In this document: positions 30,884 through 40,181 of the stretch, piece by piece
Layout: every line of letters begins with the position of its first letter
Position numbering within the stretch: the first letter of the stretch is position 1
Notes under the pieces: generated by a model
What the model was told of the DNA's origin: nothing
What the model saw: only the letters and a program-made list of their open reading frames with translations
The model's database searches: none
Translations under genes and position numbers: made by a program
Origin: Pseudomonas karstica
GTDB taxonomy: Bacteria; Pseudomonadota; Gammaproteobacteria; Pseudomonadales; Pseudomonadaceae
Length of the DNA stretch: 64,000 bases
Reading direction: 5' to 3'
Assembly: GCF_009707515.1 (NCBI RefSeq)
Contig: NZ_WLYI01000005.1
Span: forward strand, 1 to 64,000

Positions 30884-30908
30884 GGACCTGCGCGGCTACC
30901 GCAGGTCC
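30884..30908 (-). promoter_or_regulatory. Intercistronic hairpin between major pilin and chaperone
   Basis: A perfect 9-bp inverted repeat (ggacctgcg/cgcaggtcc) with a 7-base loop sits in the 80-base gap after the major pilin gene. No T-run follows on the minus strand, so it may be an RNA-stabilising or partial-termination hairpin, which would give more pilin than chaperone or usher mRNA. Confidence 0.5.
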
Positions 30909-30933
30909 ATTACATGAAAGGCCTGCTGCTCCC

Positions 30934-31512
30934 TTACTCGGCGTACTCGACCAAAAAGCCAACACGGGTGTTGACCGTACCTTCGGTGGCAGGCCCGCTG
31001 GCGTACATTTGTGCGGCCAGCGGAATGACTGCCTGGTTGTCGGCGATTACCACGCCTGCCGACTTTTCGGTGTAGACGTTAATCGGGGAGCCATCCCTAT
31101 TAGTCACTTCGACCTGTACGTTCTTGGCGGTGGTGGTGTCGGACGGGTCATCGTAACCGTCGATGTTCAAACGGCCGGTAGCCACATCGATGGCCGGACT
31201 GGTCGGATCAAATGCAACCATAGCGGTGCGACCGTTGGTGCAACTGCCTTCGCCTGGCCCTCCGATACGAATGGTGAAGCCCGTCAGATTGGCGCGACTA
31301 CCCGCGGTTGCCAGGCGTGCAGCAGAGACTCCACCCAGGTTGACGTCCTTGACCGTTGCGCCAGTGCCCGGTGCTGCACCTTCTATCGTGCAGGTCACAT
31401 CGGTCACCAGACCGCTGAAATTGATAATGCCATCTGTTGCGTATGCGCAGTGTGATACAGCGGCGGTCAAGGCCAGGGCAGCCGTAACCGTGGATACAGT
31501 GTTCCCTTTCAT
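30934..31512 (-). CDS. Major fimbrial subunit, type 1 pilin family
   Basis: A 192-residue exported pilin; the signal peptide ends CAYA at about residue 25. The mature part has GIINFSGLVTDVTCTIEG with the first cysteine, a second in GEGSCTNGR and the C-terminal strand VNTRVGFLVEYAE, where the penultimate-type aromatic residue is typical. As first gene of the cluster behind the promoter region, and with a hairpin after it, it is the likely main shaft subunit. Order: pilin, chaperone, chaperone, usher, adhesin, minor pilin. Confidence 0.87.
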   Translation of the reverse strand: MKGNTVSTVTAALALTAAVSHCAYATDGIINFSGLVTDVTCTIEGAAPGTGATVKDVNLGGVSAARLATAGSRANLTGFTIRIGGPGEGSCTNGRTAMVAFDPTSPAIDVATGRLNIDGYDDPSDTTTAKNVQVEVTNRDGSPINVYTEKSAGVVIADNQAVIPLAAQMYASGPATEGTVNTRVGFLVEYAE

Positions 31513-31831
31513 GGTATTTCCAGTCGTGATTCATAGGTGTGGCCCGCCGCAAGTTAAAGCGCTGTTTTCTCGAATGGCGGGGAACCCTAATTTGTCTTGT
31601 AACGTGAGTTGTATCTATAGAGAAGTGACGAGTTTTATCTCGTGATTGTTCGAAAACTTATTTTATAAATTTAGGGTTTTTCTGTAGTGCTAAGATTTAT
31701 CTGTAGGACGTTGCTGTAGGGCTTGAACTTATTGCTTTGTGGTATTGAACCCTGTGTATGGCTGGGTATACCGTGCTCGCAACAATGAAGGTTATTTGTG
31801 CGGTGCTGTACTCACTTATGCGGGGCTTTTT
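31513..31831. promoter_or_regulatory. AT-rich divergent promoter region of fimbriae and response regulator
   Basis: About 320 bases between the major pilin (minus) and the response regulator (plus). Base composition is much more AT-rich than the flanks (for example cttattttataaattt near 31660). Three direct CTGTAG repeats lie at 31682, 31701 and 31714, which could bind a dimeric regulator. I cannot assign specific -10 and -35 boxes with confidence. An in-frame ATG at 31739 exists but has no ribosome site. Confidence 0.5.
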
Positions 31832-32527
31832 ATGCCTACTTCAATTGCCAATACGTATACCGTCATGCTGTTGGATGACCATGAGATGGTTCGGCAGGGG
31901 ATCGAGTTGGGCTTGAGCAAAGAGGCCGACCTCGATGTGATTGGCTCCTTCGGGACGGGTAGGGAATTGCTGGAAGCGTTCGCTCAGAGGTCGGCGGATG
32001 TAGTGGTTATGGACTTTATCCTGGCACCGTCGGACAGCGATGGCCTCAGCTTGATCCAGGCACTGATTCGGCGTTTCAGCCAGTGCAGGCCTTTGATTGT
32101 GTGTTCGCACTACACACCTGCAACCGTTTCACTGTGTTTGAAAGCCGGATGTTGGGGGATCCTGGGGAAAACTCAAAACCTGACTGCATTGATCACGGCT
32201 ATCCGAACTGTTGCCCAAGGCCGGATTTACCTGCAACCCTGTATGGTGCCGGCACTGCAGGGTATGCAATCAGTTCTTGATGTCCTGAATATGAAATTGA
32301 AAATGGACTTTTCAACCCCGTTGCGGTTGAACGCCTGTCTCACTCCCAAAGAACAGGAAGTGCTGCGTTGTTTTCTTGATGGTATGTCCGTGAACTCAAT
32401 TGCGGAAAAGTTTTCGCGTAGTGCGAGTACGATCAGTACACAAAAACAATCGGCTTATCGAAAACTGGGTATCGGTAGCGACAGCGAACTTTTCAAGTTC
32501 ACTCACCAGTTCAGGGAATCTGGATGA
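31832..32527 (+). CDS. Orphan response regulator, NarL/FixJ family with LuxR-type HTH
   Basis: A 231-residue regulator. The receiver domain has the acidic pair DD (residues 15-16), phosphoacceptor D61 in VVVMDFIL, S92 and K113 (GKT). From residue about 163 a LuxR-type helix-turn-helix follows (LTPKEQEVLRCFLDGMS, KFSRSASTISTQKQSAYRKLGI). Its layout and the DSDGLSLIQ loop recall RcsB/RocA1-type regulators, which control cup fimbriae in Pseudomonas. It is divergent from the fimbrial genes, so likely their regulator. No histidine kinase is in the window. The start at ATG 31832 follows GCGGGG. Lower GC than neighbours suggests acquisition with the cluster. Confidence 0.85.
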   Translation: MPTSIANTYTVMLLDDHEMVRQGIELGLSKEADLDVIGSFGTGRELLEAFAQRSADVVVMDFILAPSDSDGLSLIQALIRRFSQCRPLIVCSHYTPATVSLCLKAGCWGILGKTQNLTALITAIRTVAQGRIYLQPCMVPALQGMQSVLDVLNMKLKMDFSTPLRLNACLTPKEQEVLRCFLDGMSVNSIAEKFSRSASTISTQKQSAYRKLGIGSDSELFKFTHQFRESG

Positions 32528-32656
32528 CCAAAAAGATTAAAGGCTCTGCTCGAGCGGCTAACATAACGCAGCGCCAACAGTGAGCGTTCGTACGCCTGCT
32601 CGGATGACCGTTGATACCGCATTAGAAAATGCCCACTAAAGAGCAAAAGGCTTGAG

Positions 32657-33034
32657 CTAGAGCATCAGCCTGACGACCGATTCGCTCGGGTCTCGGGTTT
32701 TTCCGGCGGCCTTGAGCTCGGCGAAATAATCGGCCCACAGCTCATCCTGACGCACGGCGAGCTGATAGAGGTAGTCCCAAGTGAACAATCCGCTGTCATG
32801 ACCGTCATCGAAGGTCAATTTCAGTGCGTATTGGCCGGCGGGCTCGATCTTGGTCAAGCCGACATTGAACTTGCCGAATTGGAGGATCGGTTTGCCGTGG
32901 CCCTGGACCTCGGCAGAAGGGGAGTGCACGCGCAGGAGTTCTGCGGGCAGGTGGTAGACCTCGTCGGGACCGTAGGTCAGCGACAGGGTTTTGGAAGCCT
33001 TGTGAAGATTGATGGCGGTAGGAAGCTTGGTCAC
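32657..33034 (-). CDS. DUF971 family protein (gamma-butyrobetaine hydroxylase-like N-terminal domain)
   Basis: A 125-residue protein of the DUF971 family. The start is the GTG at 33034 (VTKLPTAINLHKASKTL), with AAGGA 8 bases before it. The family stretches YHLPAELLRVHSPSAEVQGHG and LKLTFDDGHDSGLFTWDYLY are seen. Function is not established. In other pseudomonads this gene stands between hslU and phaC1; here hslU is still beside it, but phaC1 is not on the other side. Confidence 0.85.
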   Translation of the reverse strand: MTKLPTAINLHKASKTLSLTYGPDEVYHLPAELLRVHSPSAEVQGHGKPILQFGKFNVGLTKIEPAGQYALKLTFDDGHDSGLFTWDYLYQLAVRQDELWADYFAELKAAGKTRDPSESVVRLML

Positions 33035-33046
33035 AGCGTTAATCCT

Positions 33047-33164
33047 TGTAGCCGCTGCCGAGGCACGAGGCTGCGATGGGTTGGGGTGCGGCATTCCGAC
33101 AAAACGGTCCCTGAGGGCGGTCCTGCGGACCGCATCGCAGCCTCGTGCCTCGGCAGCGGCTACA
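33047..33164. repeat. REPIN element with perfect 31-bp inverted ends
   Basis: The left arm 33047-33077 (starts tgtagccgctgccgagg) and the right arm 33134-33164 (ends cctcggcagcggctaca) are perfect reverse complements. The core holds a second small palindrome (ggtcctgcggacc). It fills the space between hslU and the DUF971 gene. Confidence 0.85.
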
Positions 33165-33168
33165 GGGG

Positions 33169-34506
33169 TTACAGAATGTACCTCGACAGATCTTCGTTCT
33201 GCGCCAATTCGCCCAGTTGGCTATTGACGTAGTCGGCGTCGATCTTGATGACTTCGCCATTCTGCGCGCTGGCCATGTCGCCAGCGCTGAAAGACACTTC
33301 CTCCAGCAGGCGTTCCAGCAAGGTGTGCAAACGACGGGCACCAATGTTCTCGGTTTTCTCGTTGACCTGCCAGGCGATCTCCGCCAGGCGCTTGATCCCG
33401 TCCGGCAGGAACTCGATACCCAGGCCTTCGGTTTTCAGCAGCTCGCGGTATTGCTCGGTCAGCGAAGCGTGTGGCTCGCTGAGGATGCGTTCGAAGTCGC
33501 CCGGGGTCAGTGCTTTCAACTCCACACGAATCGGCAGGCGGCCTTGCAGCTCCGGCACCAGGTCGCTTGGCTTGCTCAGGTGGAATGCGCCGGAAGCAAT
33601 AAACAGGATGTGGTCGGTCTTGACCATGCCCAACTTGGTGTTGACGGTACAGCCTTCGATCAGCGGCAGCAGGTCGCGTTGTACGCCTTCGCGGGATATA
33701 TCGACGCCACCGGAGTTGCCGCGCTTGGCGACCTTGTCGATCTCGTCGATAAACACGATGCCATGCTGCTCGACCGCTTCCAGGGCCTTGGCCTTGAGTT
33801 CTTCCTCATTGACCAGGCGCCCGGCCTCTTCGTCACGCACCAGTTTCAGCGCGTCCTTGACCTTGAGCTTGCGGCTTTTCTTCTTGCCCTTGCCCATGTT
33901 GGCGAACAGGCTCTGCAACTGGTTGGTCATTTCTTCCATGCCAGGTGGCGCGGAAATGTCGACGCCGGCGACTTCGGCGACTTCGATATCGATTTCCTTG
34001 TCGTCCAACTGGCCTTCACGCAGGCGCTTGCGGAACAGCTGACGGGTGTTGGAGTCCGAGGCAGGCGCTGCGTCTTCGTTGAAACCTGTGCGTGCCGGTG
34101 GCAGCAGGGCGTCGAGGATACGCTCTTCAGCGGCATCTTCGGCGCGGTGGCTGACCTTGGTCATTTCCTGTTCGCGCAGCAGCTTCAGGGCGGCGTCGGC
34201 CAGGTCACGAATGATCGATTCGACGTCACGGCCCACATAGCCGACTTCGGTGAACTTGGTCGCTTCGACTTTGATGAACGGGGCGTTGGCCAATTTGGCC
34301 AGGCGGCGGGCGATCTCGGTTTTACCGACGCCGGTAGGACCGATCATCAGGATGTTCTTGGGGGTCACTTCAACACGCAGTTCTTCGGGCAGTTGCATCC
34401 GGCGCCAGCGATTACGCAAGGCAATGGCAACGGCGCGCTTGGCATCGTCCTGGCCGATGATATGGCGGTTGAGTTCGTGGACGATTTCGCGGGGAGTCAT
34501 GGACAT
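33169..34506 (-). CDS. hslU: ATP-dependent protease ATPase subunit HslU
   Basis: A 445-residue AAA+ unfoldase that feeds substrates into the HslV peptidase (ClpYQ). Walker A is GPTGVGKT (56-63), Walker [10 protein letters not shown], the pore loop GYVGRD, and the C-terminal DLSRYIL that docks into HslV. The I-domain covers about residues 110-240. The start MSMTPREIV is standard. It follows hslV by 38 bases in one operon under a heat-shock promoter. Confidence 0.97.
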   Translation of the reverse strand: MSMTPREIVHELNRHIIGQDDAKRAVAIALRNRWRRMQLPEELRVEVTPKNILMIGPTGVGKTEIARRLAKLANAPFIKVEATKFTEVGYVGRDVESIIRDLADAALKLLREQEMTKVSHRAEDAAEERILDALLPPARTGFNEDAAPASDSNTRQLFRKRLREGQLDDKEIDIEVAEVAGVDISAPPGMEEMTNQLQSLFANMGKGKKKSRKLKVKDALKLVRDEEAGRLVNEEELKAKALEAVEQHGIVFIDEIDKVAKRGNSGGVDISREGVQRDLLPLIEGCTVNTKLGMVKTDHILFIASGAFHLSKPSDLVPELQGRLPIRVELKALTPGDFERILSEPHASLTEQYRELLKTEGLGIEFLPDGIKRLAEIAWQVNEKTENIGARRLHTLLERLLEEVSFSAGDMASAQNGEVIKIDADYVNSQLGELAQNEDLSRYIL

Positions 34507-34544
34507 AGTAGTTGGCGGTCCTCAAGCGTGTATAAGCCAGCGGC

Positions 34545-35075
34545 TTATTCCGCGAGGTCCTGCTCCTCAATGGTGAAGTTGTGGTTGGTGAAGACACAGA
34601 TGTCGCCGGCGATACCGAGGGCCGTTTCGACGATTTCCCTGGCCGACAGATCGGTTTTCTTCAATAACGCACTGGCCGCGGCCTGGGCGTAGCCACCGCC
34701 GGAGCCCATGGCGATCAGGCCTTGCTCTGGTTCTACTACGTCGCCATTACCGGTGATGATCAGCGAGGCATCTTTGTTGGCCACGGCCAGCATGGCTTCC
34801 AGTCGGCTAAGGGAGCGGTCGGTGCGCCACTCTTTGGCGAGTTCTACGGCGGCACGAACCAGGTGACCCTGATGTTTCTCAAGCTGGCCTTCGAAGCGCT
34901 CGAACAGGGTAAAGGCGTCAGCAGTAGCACCGGCAAAACCGGCGAGGACTTGGCCGTGGTACAGGCGACGCACTTTTTTTGCGTTGCCTTTCATCACGGT
35001 ATTGCCAAGAGAAACCTGGCCGTCGCCGCCCATGACGACTTTGCCGTGGCGACGAACTGAAACGATGGTGGTCAA
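34545..35075 (-). CDS. hslV: ATP-dependent protease subunit HslV
   Basis: A 176-residue threonine peptidase of the HslUV (ClpQY) protease. The catalytic Thr must be residue 1 after Met removal, which requires the TTG start at 35075 (reads [20 protein letters not shown]), preceded by GGAGA at 8-9 bases. An upstream in-frame ATG at 35123 would bury the threonine and lies in the -10 box of the sigma-32 promoter. The fold marks GDGQVSLGN and [11 protein letters not shown] are present. Confidence 0.95.
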   Translation of the reverse strand: MTTIVSVRRHGKVVMGGDGQVSLGNTVMKGNAKKVRRLYHGQVLAGFAGATADAFTLFERFEGQLEKHQGHLVRAAVELAKEWRTDRSLSRLEAMLAVANKDASLIITGNGDVVEPEQGLIAMGSGGGYAQAAASALLKKTDLSAREIVETALGIAGDICVFTNHNFTIEEQDLAE

Positions 35076-35121
35076 GGGGAGAGTCTCCACACTGCGGGGC
35101 GAAAATGCCCTGATGGAACTC

Positions 35122-35149
35122 ATATGGGGGTGGTGGGGAATATTTCAAC
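35122..35149 (-). promoter_or_regulatory. Sigma-32 (RpoH) heat-shock promoter of hslVU
   Basis: Read on the minus strand, GTTGAAA (35149-35143), a 13-base spacer, then CCCCATAT (35129-35122). This is a near-consensus RpoH promoter. It lies about 50 bases before the hslV TTG start and fits the known heat-shock control of hslVU. Confidence 0.8.
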
Positions 35150-35227
35150 CGTAGGAAGGGAGGGCGGACGAGTGGCGTTTGTGGGAAATGATCGTTTCCA
35201 GGCTCTGAATCGACGATCCATATCTCG

Positions 35228-35270
35228 CTGGTTGCTCGTTCCCACGCGGAGCATGGGAGTGAGCAACCAG
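35228..35270. repeat. Intergenic palindromic repeat, second type
   Basis: Inverted ends ctggttgctc/gagcaaccag surround gttcccacgcggagcatggg. The motif cccacgc...gcatggg belongs to a different repeat family from the tgtagccgctg element. It lies between the SPOR gene stop and the hslV promoter, and may end the SPOR transcript. Confidence 0.55.
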
Positions 35271-35276
35271 GCTGGA

Positions 35277-35984
35277 TCAGCGGTTTTGGCGCTGTTGTAA
35301 CAACAGGTTGCTAAACCCCGCGCCGGCCAACTGTTTTTGAGCCACAGTCAGCTGTTCCCGGTTGCTGAACGGGCCTACCAGCACTCGATACCAGGTCGCT
35401 TCCTTCACCGTTCCGGATTCCACCGTCACCGATTGGCCGAGCAGAATGATCTGCGCCCGCACCCGATCAGCGTCTGCCTGCTTGGGGAACGAACCCGCCT
35501 GCAGGAAGAACTTGGTCACCGGCGCCGCCTGGGTGGCAACCGGCGGTGCCGGTGGTGGGGTAATCCCGGCCAATGCGGCCTGAGCCCGCGCCGTGTCGAT
35601 TTTTGCCGCTTGCGCGGGTGTCACAGGGGTGGTTGGAATCACCGGTACCTGCGGCGTTGGCAGGGTTTTCTCCGGTACGGCCTCCTGCGGCACGATCACT
35701 TCCGATTCCGGCAGCAGCGTGTAGAAGTCGTATTTAGGCTTCACGGGCGCAGTCGGGCTCGGTGCTGTCTTGTTCGCTTCGGCCATTCTCGTGGCTTTCT
35801 GCTGTTCTTGCTTGACCCGCTTGACGTCATCGCCTTTGCCCGGCTCCAGCTTCATCAGGAACACGATAAAGGCACCGACGGTGAGGCCGATGGCCAGCCA
35901 TAACCAGCCCGGGATCGGTTGCTTTGCCGGGGCCTGGTAACGGCTGGCGCCGCGCTTGGGTGCAGGTTTTTTCTTGGCGGCCAA
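35277..35984 (-). CDS. SPOR-domain protein, FtsN-like
   Basis: A 235-residue bitopic membrane protein. It has a basic cytoplasmic N-terminus (KKKPAPKRG), one membrane helix (about 26-45), a proline/alanine-rich periplasmic linker and a C-terminal SPOR domain (FFLQAGSFPKQADADRVRAQ to the end) that binds denuded septal peptidoglycan. This layout is that of FtsN-type division proteins, and pseudomonads have the gene at this place. It starts with TTG at 35984, one base after the argS stop, with GGAG about 10 bases upstream, so it is coupled to argS. Confidence 0.88.
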   Translation of the reverse strand: MAAKKKPAPKRGASRYQAPAKQPIPGWLWLAIGLTVGAFIVFLMKLEPGKGDDVKRVKQEQQKATRMAEANKTAPSPTAPVKPKYDFYTLLPESEVIVPQEAVPEKTLPTPQVPVIPTTPVTPAQAAKIDTARAQAALAGITPPPAPPVATQAAPVTKFFLQAGSFPKQADADRVRAQIILLGQSVTVESGTVKEATWYRVLVGPFSNREQLTVAQKQLAGAGFSNLLLQQRQNR

Positions 35985-35985
35985 C

Positions 35986-37722
35986 TTACATACGCTCCAG
36001 AGTTTCCAGGCCCAAGAGTTCCAGGCCTTGCTTGAGGGTCCTTCCAGCCAGTGCGGCGAGGCGCAGGCGGCTTTGCTTTTGTGCTTCGTCGTCTGCGGTC
36101 AGGATCGGGCAGTTCTCGTAGAAACTGGAGAACAATCCGGCGACCTCGTACAAATAGGTGCAGAGGATATGCGGTGTGCCTTTCTCGCCCACGCTGTTGA
36201 GCACTTCGCCGAACTGCGCCAGCTTGGCCGCGAGCTCGTGTTCCTGTGGCGCTTGAAGGTTGATCTGGCCTTCGACTTCGCTGAAATCCTTGCCCAGCTT
36301 GCGGAATACACCGGCTACCCGAGTGTACGCATACAACAGGTATGGCGCGGTGTTGCCTTCGAAATTGAGCATCAGTTCAAAGTTGAAGCTGTAGTCGCTG
36401 GTGCGGTGTTTGGACAGGTCGGCATATTTCACTGCGCCAATGCCCACCACGCGAGCGATATTGCGCAGGTCGACCTCGGCCAGCTCCGGGTTTTTTTCCT
36501 TCACCAGGGCGTAGGCGCGGTCCTGGGCCTCGTTCAGCAGGTCGATCAACTTCACTGTGCCGCCGTCGCGGGTCTTGAAAGGGCGGCCATCGGCGCCGTT
36601 CATGGTGCCGAAGCCCATGTGTTCCATGTGCATCGGGTGGGTGACGAAACCGGCGCACCGGGCCACTTCGAACACTTGCTGGAAGTGCAAGGCCTGGCGC
36701 TGATCGACGAAATACAGGGCGCGGTCGGCTTTCAACACGCCGCTGCGATAGCGCACGGCGGCCAGGTCGGTGGTGGCGTACAGGTAGCCGCCATCGGCCT
36801 TGACGATGATCACCGGCAGTGGCTCGCCATCGGCGGTCTTGAACTCTTCGAGGAACACACACTGGGCGCCGTTGCTTTCCACCAGCAGGCCCTTGGCCCT
36901 GAGGTCGTTGACCACGTTGATCAGGTCGTCGTTGTAGGCGCTTTCGCCCATCACGTCGGCCATCGTCAACTTGACGTTGAGCAGTTCGTAGATTTCCTGG
37001 CAATGGGACAGTGAGATGTCGCGAAAGCGCGTCCACAGTTCCAGGCATTCGGCGTCGCCGGCTTGCAGCTTGACCACCAGGCTGCGGGCACGGTCGGCGA
37101 ATTCTTCGGACTCGTCGAAGCGTTTCTTCGCGGCGCGGTAGAAGTTTTCCAGGTCGGCCAGTTCGTTACTGGTGATCGGGTTTTCCTGCAGGTACGCCAT
37201 CAGCATGCCGAACTGGGTGCCCCAGTCGCCCACGTGGTTCTGGCGGATCACGGTGTCACCGAGAAACTCCAGGACCCGCGCCACTCCATCGCCAATGATG
37301 GTCGAGCGCAAGTGGCCGACGTGCATTTCCTTGGCCAGGTTGGGGGCTGACAGATCGACGACCACGCGTTGGGCAGGACCGGCCTTGTGCACACCAATCC
37401 TGGCGTCGGCCAGGGCGGCGTCAAGGCGCAAAGCCAGGGCCTGGGTGTTCTGGAAGATATTGATAAAGCCTGGGCCGGCGATTTCGGCCTTGCTGACCTG
37501 CGGGTCGACCGGCAGTGCGGCGATGATTTTTTCTGCCAGGTCGCGAGGTTTCATGCCCGCGGGTTTTGCCAGCATCATTGCGATGTTGCTGGCGAAGTCG
37601 CCGTGGGTCTTGTCGCGGGTATTCTCCACCTGGATCGCCGGCGTCAGGCCTTCAGGCAACACACCTTCGTTGACGAGTTGGGTGAGGGCTTGTTGGATCA
37701 ACTGGCGAATGGTGTCTTTCAT
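35986..37722 (-). CDS. argS: Arginyl-tRNA synthetase
   Basis: A 578-residue class I synthetase that charges tRNA-Arg. It has the Add-1 N-terminal domain, the HIGH-type signature [13 protein letters not shown], and the C-terminal helical anticodon-binding domain ending LGLETLERM. The start ATG 37722 ([16 protein letters not shown]) is standard; a longer in-frame reading extends into the repeat region. The SPOR gene follows directly. Confidence 0.96.
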   Translation of the reverse strand: MKDTIRQLIQQALTQLVNEGVLPEGLTPAIQVENTRDKTHGDFASNIAMMLAKPAGMKPRDLAEKIIAALPVDPQVSKAEIAGPGFINIFQNTQALALRLDAALADARIGVHKAGPAQRVVVDLSAPNLAKEMHVGHLRSTIIGDGVARVLEFLGDTVIRQNHVGDWGTQFGMLMAYLQENPITSNELADLENFYRAAKKRFDESEEFADRARSLVVKLQAGDAECLELWTRFRDISLSHCQEIYELLNVKLTMADVMGESAYNDDLINVVNDLRAKGLLVESNGAQCVFLEEFKTADGEPLPVIIVKADGGYLYATTDLAAVRYRSGVLKADRALYFVDQRQALHFQQVFEVARCAGFVTHPMHMEHMGFGTMNGADGRPFKTRDGGTVKLIDLLNEAQDRAYALVKEKNPELAEVDLRNIARVVGIGAVKYADLSKHRTSDYSFNFELMLNFEGNTAPYLLYAYTRVAGVFRKLGKDFSEVEGQINLQAPQEHELAAKLAQFGEVLNSVGEKGTPHILCTYLYEVAGLFSSFYENCPILTADDEAQKQSRLRLAALAGRTLKQGLELLGLETLERM

Positions 37723-37852
37723 GGTCTTCTCTTTCGACCGCAAGCGGCGGCGCGTCGATGCGCAGGTGGAAAAACTGGGCATTATCCGTGGCGAGGGCGG
37801 GCTTGCCAACCGTTCCGGACCTGCGGAGCCTTTTAAGGTGACACTGCTCACT

Positions 37853-37941
37853 GTAGGAGCGGGCTCGCCCGCGAAGATCGTTAACGATAACGCAGGTTTC
37901 CTGATTTAACGCGGCGCTCTCGGGTTTTTCGCGAGCAAGTG
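37853..37941. repeat. REP-type element between argS and priA
   Basis: Starts tgtaggagcgggctcgcccg and ends ttcgcgagcaag, the inverted ends of the common fluorescens-group REP. The middle carries taacgataacgcagg. A degenerate related stretch (gcgagggcgggcttgcc) lies just upstream at about 37792. Confidence 0.65.
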
Positions 37942-37946
37942 GAGAG

Positions 37947-40181
37947 TTAGTACAAATCTACCGGGTCTACATCCAGCGACCATCTCACTTGGCGACCGCT
38001 GGGCATTTGCTCCAGCGCAAGCAACCAACTACTTAATAGGCGATGCAGCGGCGCGCGCGCCGTTGCTTGCAAGAGTAGCTGAGCGCGATAACGTCCGGCG
38101 CGCCGTTCCATCGGTGCCGGCACAGGGCCGAGCAATTCGATGCCGGACAGACCCAGTTCACCGAGCAAACGTTCAGCCTCGCTGCATGCTTCATCGAGAA
38201 AACCCTCGGCCTGCCCTGGTTTATGGGCTTCGGCCCGCAGCAATGCCAAATGGGCGAATGGCGGCAAGCCGGCGGAGCGGCGTTCGCTCAGGGCCTGCTC
38301 GGCGAAGGCGAAATACCCTTGCTCGGTCAGCTGGATCAACAGTGGATGGTCAGCCAAGTGGGTCTGGATGATCACTTTGCCGGGCTCTTCGGCACGCCCG
38401 GCGCGGCCGGCGACCTGGACGATCAACTGCGCCATGCGCTCGCTGGCGCGAAAGTCCCCGGAAAACAGCCCGCCGTCGGCATCCAGGATCGACACCAGGG
38501 TTACCCGCGGGAAGTGGTGCCCTTTGGCGAGCATCTGCGTACCCACCAGAATGCAAGGCTGGCCCTTCTGGATGGTGGCGAACAACTGATTCATCGCATC
38601 TTTGCGCGACGTACTGTCGCGGTCGACCCGCAGTACCGGGTAGTCCGGGAACAGAATTCCCAGCCGTTCCTCGGCGCGCTCGGTGCCGGCGCCGACGGGA
38701 CGCAGGTCGACCTTGCCGCACTGCGGGCAATGGCGCGGCACCCGCTCCACATGGCCGCAGTGGTGGCAACGCAACTCGCCGGAGCGTTGGTGCACGGTCA
38801 TCCGCGCATCACAACGGTTGCACTCGGACATCCAGCCGCAGTCGTGGCACAGCAGCGTCGGCGCAAAGCCCCGGCGATTGAGGAACACCAGCACTTGCTG
38901 GCCAGCCGCGAGGGTCTGGCCGATGGCTTGTTGCATGGGGCCGGAAATCCCGCTATCCAGCGGACGGCTTTTGACGTCCAGGCGCAGGAACCTCGGTTGC
39001 TTGGCCCCGCCAGCCCGTTCATTCAGGCGCAGCAGGCCGTAACGTCCGGTGTAGGCGTTGTGCAGGCTCTCCAGGGAGGGCGTTGCCGAGCCCAGCACAA
39101 TCGGGATGTTTTCCTGGCGCGCCCGCACCAGAGCCAGGTCGCGGGCGTGGTAGCGCAGGCCTTCCTGCTGTTTATAGGAGCCGTCGTGTTCTTCGTCGAT
39201 GATGATCAGCCCCGGGTTTTTCATCGGGGTGAACAGTGCCGAGCGGGTGCCGATAATAATGTCGGCCTCGCCGTCGCGCGCCGCCAGCCAGGATTCCAGG
39301 CGCTCGCGGTCGTTGACGGCTGAGTGCACCAGGGCGATGCGCGCGTTGAAGCGTTGTTCGAAGCGCGCCAGGGTTTGTGGGCCCAGATTGATCTCCGGGA
39401 TCAGCACCAGTGCCTGTTTGCCGGCTTCCAGGGTTTCACGAATCAGTTGCAGATAGACCTCGGTCTTGCCGCTACCGGTGACACCGGCCAGCAGGAACGC
39501 GTGGAAACTATCGAAACCTGCACGAATCGCCTCAAAGGCCGCACGCTGTTCCGGGTTCAGCGGCAGTTCTGGCTGGGCCAACCAGTGTTCGTGGCGTTCC
39601 CTTGGCGCGTGTTTGCGGATTTCCACCTGCACCAGCCCCTTGGCGAGCAGCAGGTCGAGGCTGTCCTTGCTCAGCATCAGCTTGCTTAATAGCTGATGGG
39701 CGACGCCATGGGGATGCTGGGCCAGGGTGGCCAGGGCATCACGCTGACGCGGGGCGCGGGCGATGCGTGGGTCGTCCAGGCGGGCGCCGGGAACCATCGA
39801 CCAGAAGCGTTCCTGGCGGGCCTCGGCCAGTTCACCCTGACGCAACAGTACCGGCAGCGCCCAGCTCAGGGTATCGCCCAGGCTGTGCTGGTAATACTGG
39901 GAGGTCCACAGGCACAGCTTGAACAGCGAAGGCGGCAAGGGTGGCGCGGTGTCCAGCAGGGCCAGGGCCGGCTTGAGCTTTTCGGCAGGCACTTCGCTGT
40001 GATCGGTGACCTCCACCAGAATGCCAATCATCTCCCGCCGACCGAACGGTACCCGTACGCGCATTCCCGGCTGCAGTTGCGAGCGCATCACGCCTGCAGG
40101 CGCGCGGTAATCGAACAGGCGACGCAGAGGCGAGGGCAGGGCGAGGCGCAAAATGGCGTCGGGCACGCGGGGGATTCTCAT
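37947..40181 (-). CDS. priA: Primosomal protein N', replication restart helicase PriA
   Basis: A 744-residue 3'-5' helicase that reloads the replisome at stalled forks. It has the N-terminal DNA-binding domain (FDYRAPAGVM), Walker A GVTGSGKTEVYL, DEEHDGSYKQ (DEAH-type box), and the zinc-binding cysteines in CHDCGWMSECNRCD and CHHCGHVERVPRHCPQC, then the helicase C-terminal motifs. I keep ATG 40181; a GTG at 40166 (VPDAILRL) is an alternative. It is divergent from rpmE. Confidence 0.95.
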   Translation of the reverse strand: MRIPRVPDAILRLALPSPLRRLFDYRAPAGVMRSQLQPGMRVRVPFGRREMIGILVEVTDHSEVPAEKLKPALALLDTAPPLPPSLFKLCLWTSQYYQHSLGDTLSWALPVLLRQGELAEARQERFWSMVPGARLDDPRIARAPRQRDALATLAQHPHGVAHQLLSKLMLSKDSLDLLLAKGLVQVEIRKHAPRERHEHWLAQPELPLNPEQRAAFEAIRAGFDSFHAFLLAGVTGSGKTEVYLQLIRETLEAGKQALVLIPEINLGPQTLARFEQRFNARIALVHSAVNDRERLESWLAARDGEADIIIGTRSALFTPMKNPGLIIIDEEHDGSYKQQEGLRYHARDLALVRARQENIPIVLGSATPSLESLHNAYTGRYGLLRLNERAGGAKQPRFLRLDVKSRPLDSGISGPMQQAIGQTLAAGQQVLVFLNRRGFAPTLLCHDCGWMSECNRCDARMTVHQRSGELRCHHCGHVERVPRHCPQCGKVDLRPVGAGTERAEERLGILFPDYPVLRVDRDSTSRKDAMNQLFATIQKGQPCILVGTQMLAKGHHFPRVTLVSILDADGGLFSGDFRASERMAQLIVQVAGRAGRAEEPGKVIIQTHLADHPLLIQLTEQGYFAFAEQALSERRSAGLPPFAHLALLRAEAHKPGQAEGFLDEACSEAERLLGELGLSGIELLGPVPAPMERRAGRYRAQLLLQATARAPLHRLLSSWLLALEQMPSGRQVRWSLDVDPVDLY

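Noticed and set aside
32528..32656. Remnant of phaC1 beside DUF971
   Set aside because: I looked for a readable piece of PhaC in all frames of this 129-base gap and found none; any relic is too short to claim.
33145..34692. 515-codon open frame on the plus strand
   Set aside because: Antisense to hslU and part of hslV, both fully supported.
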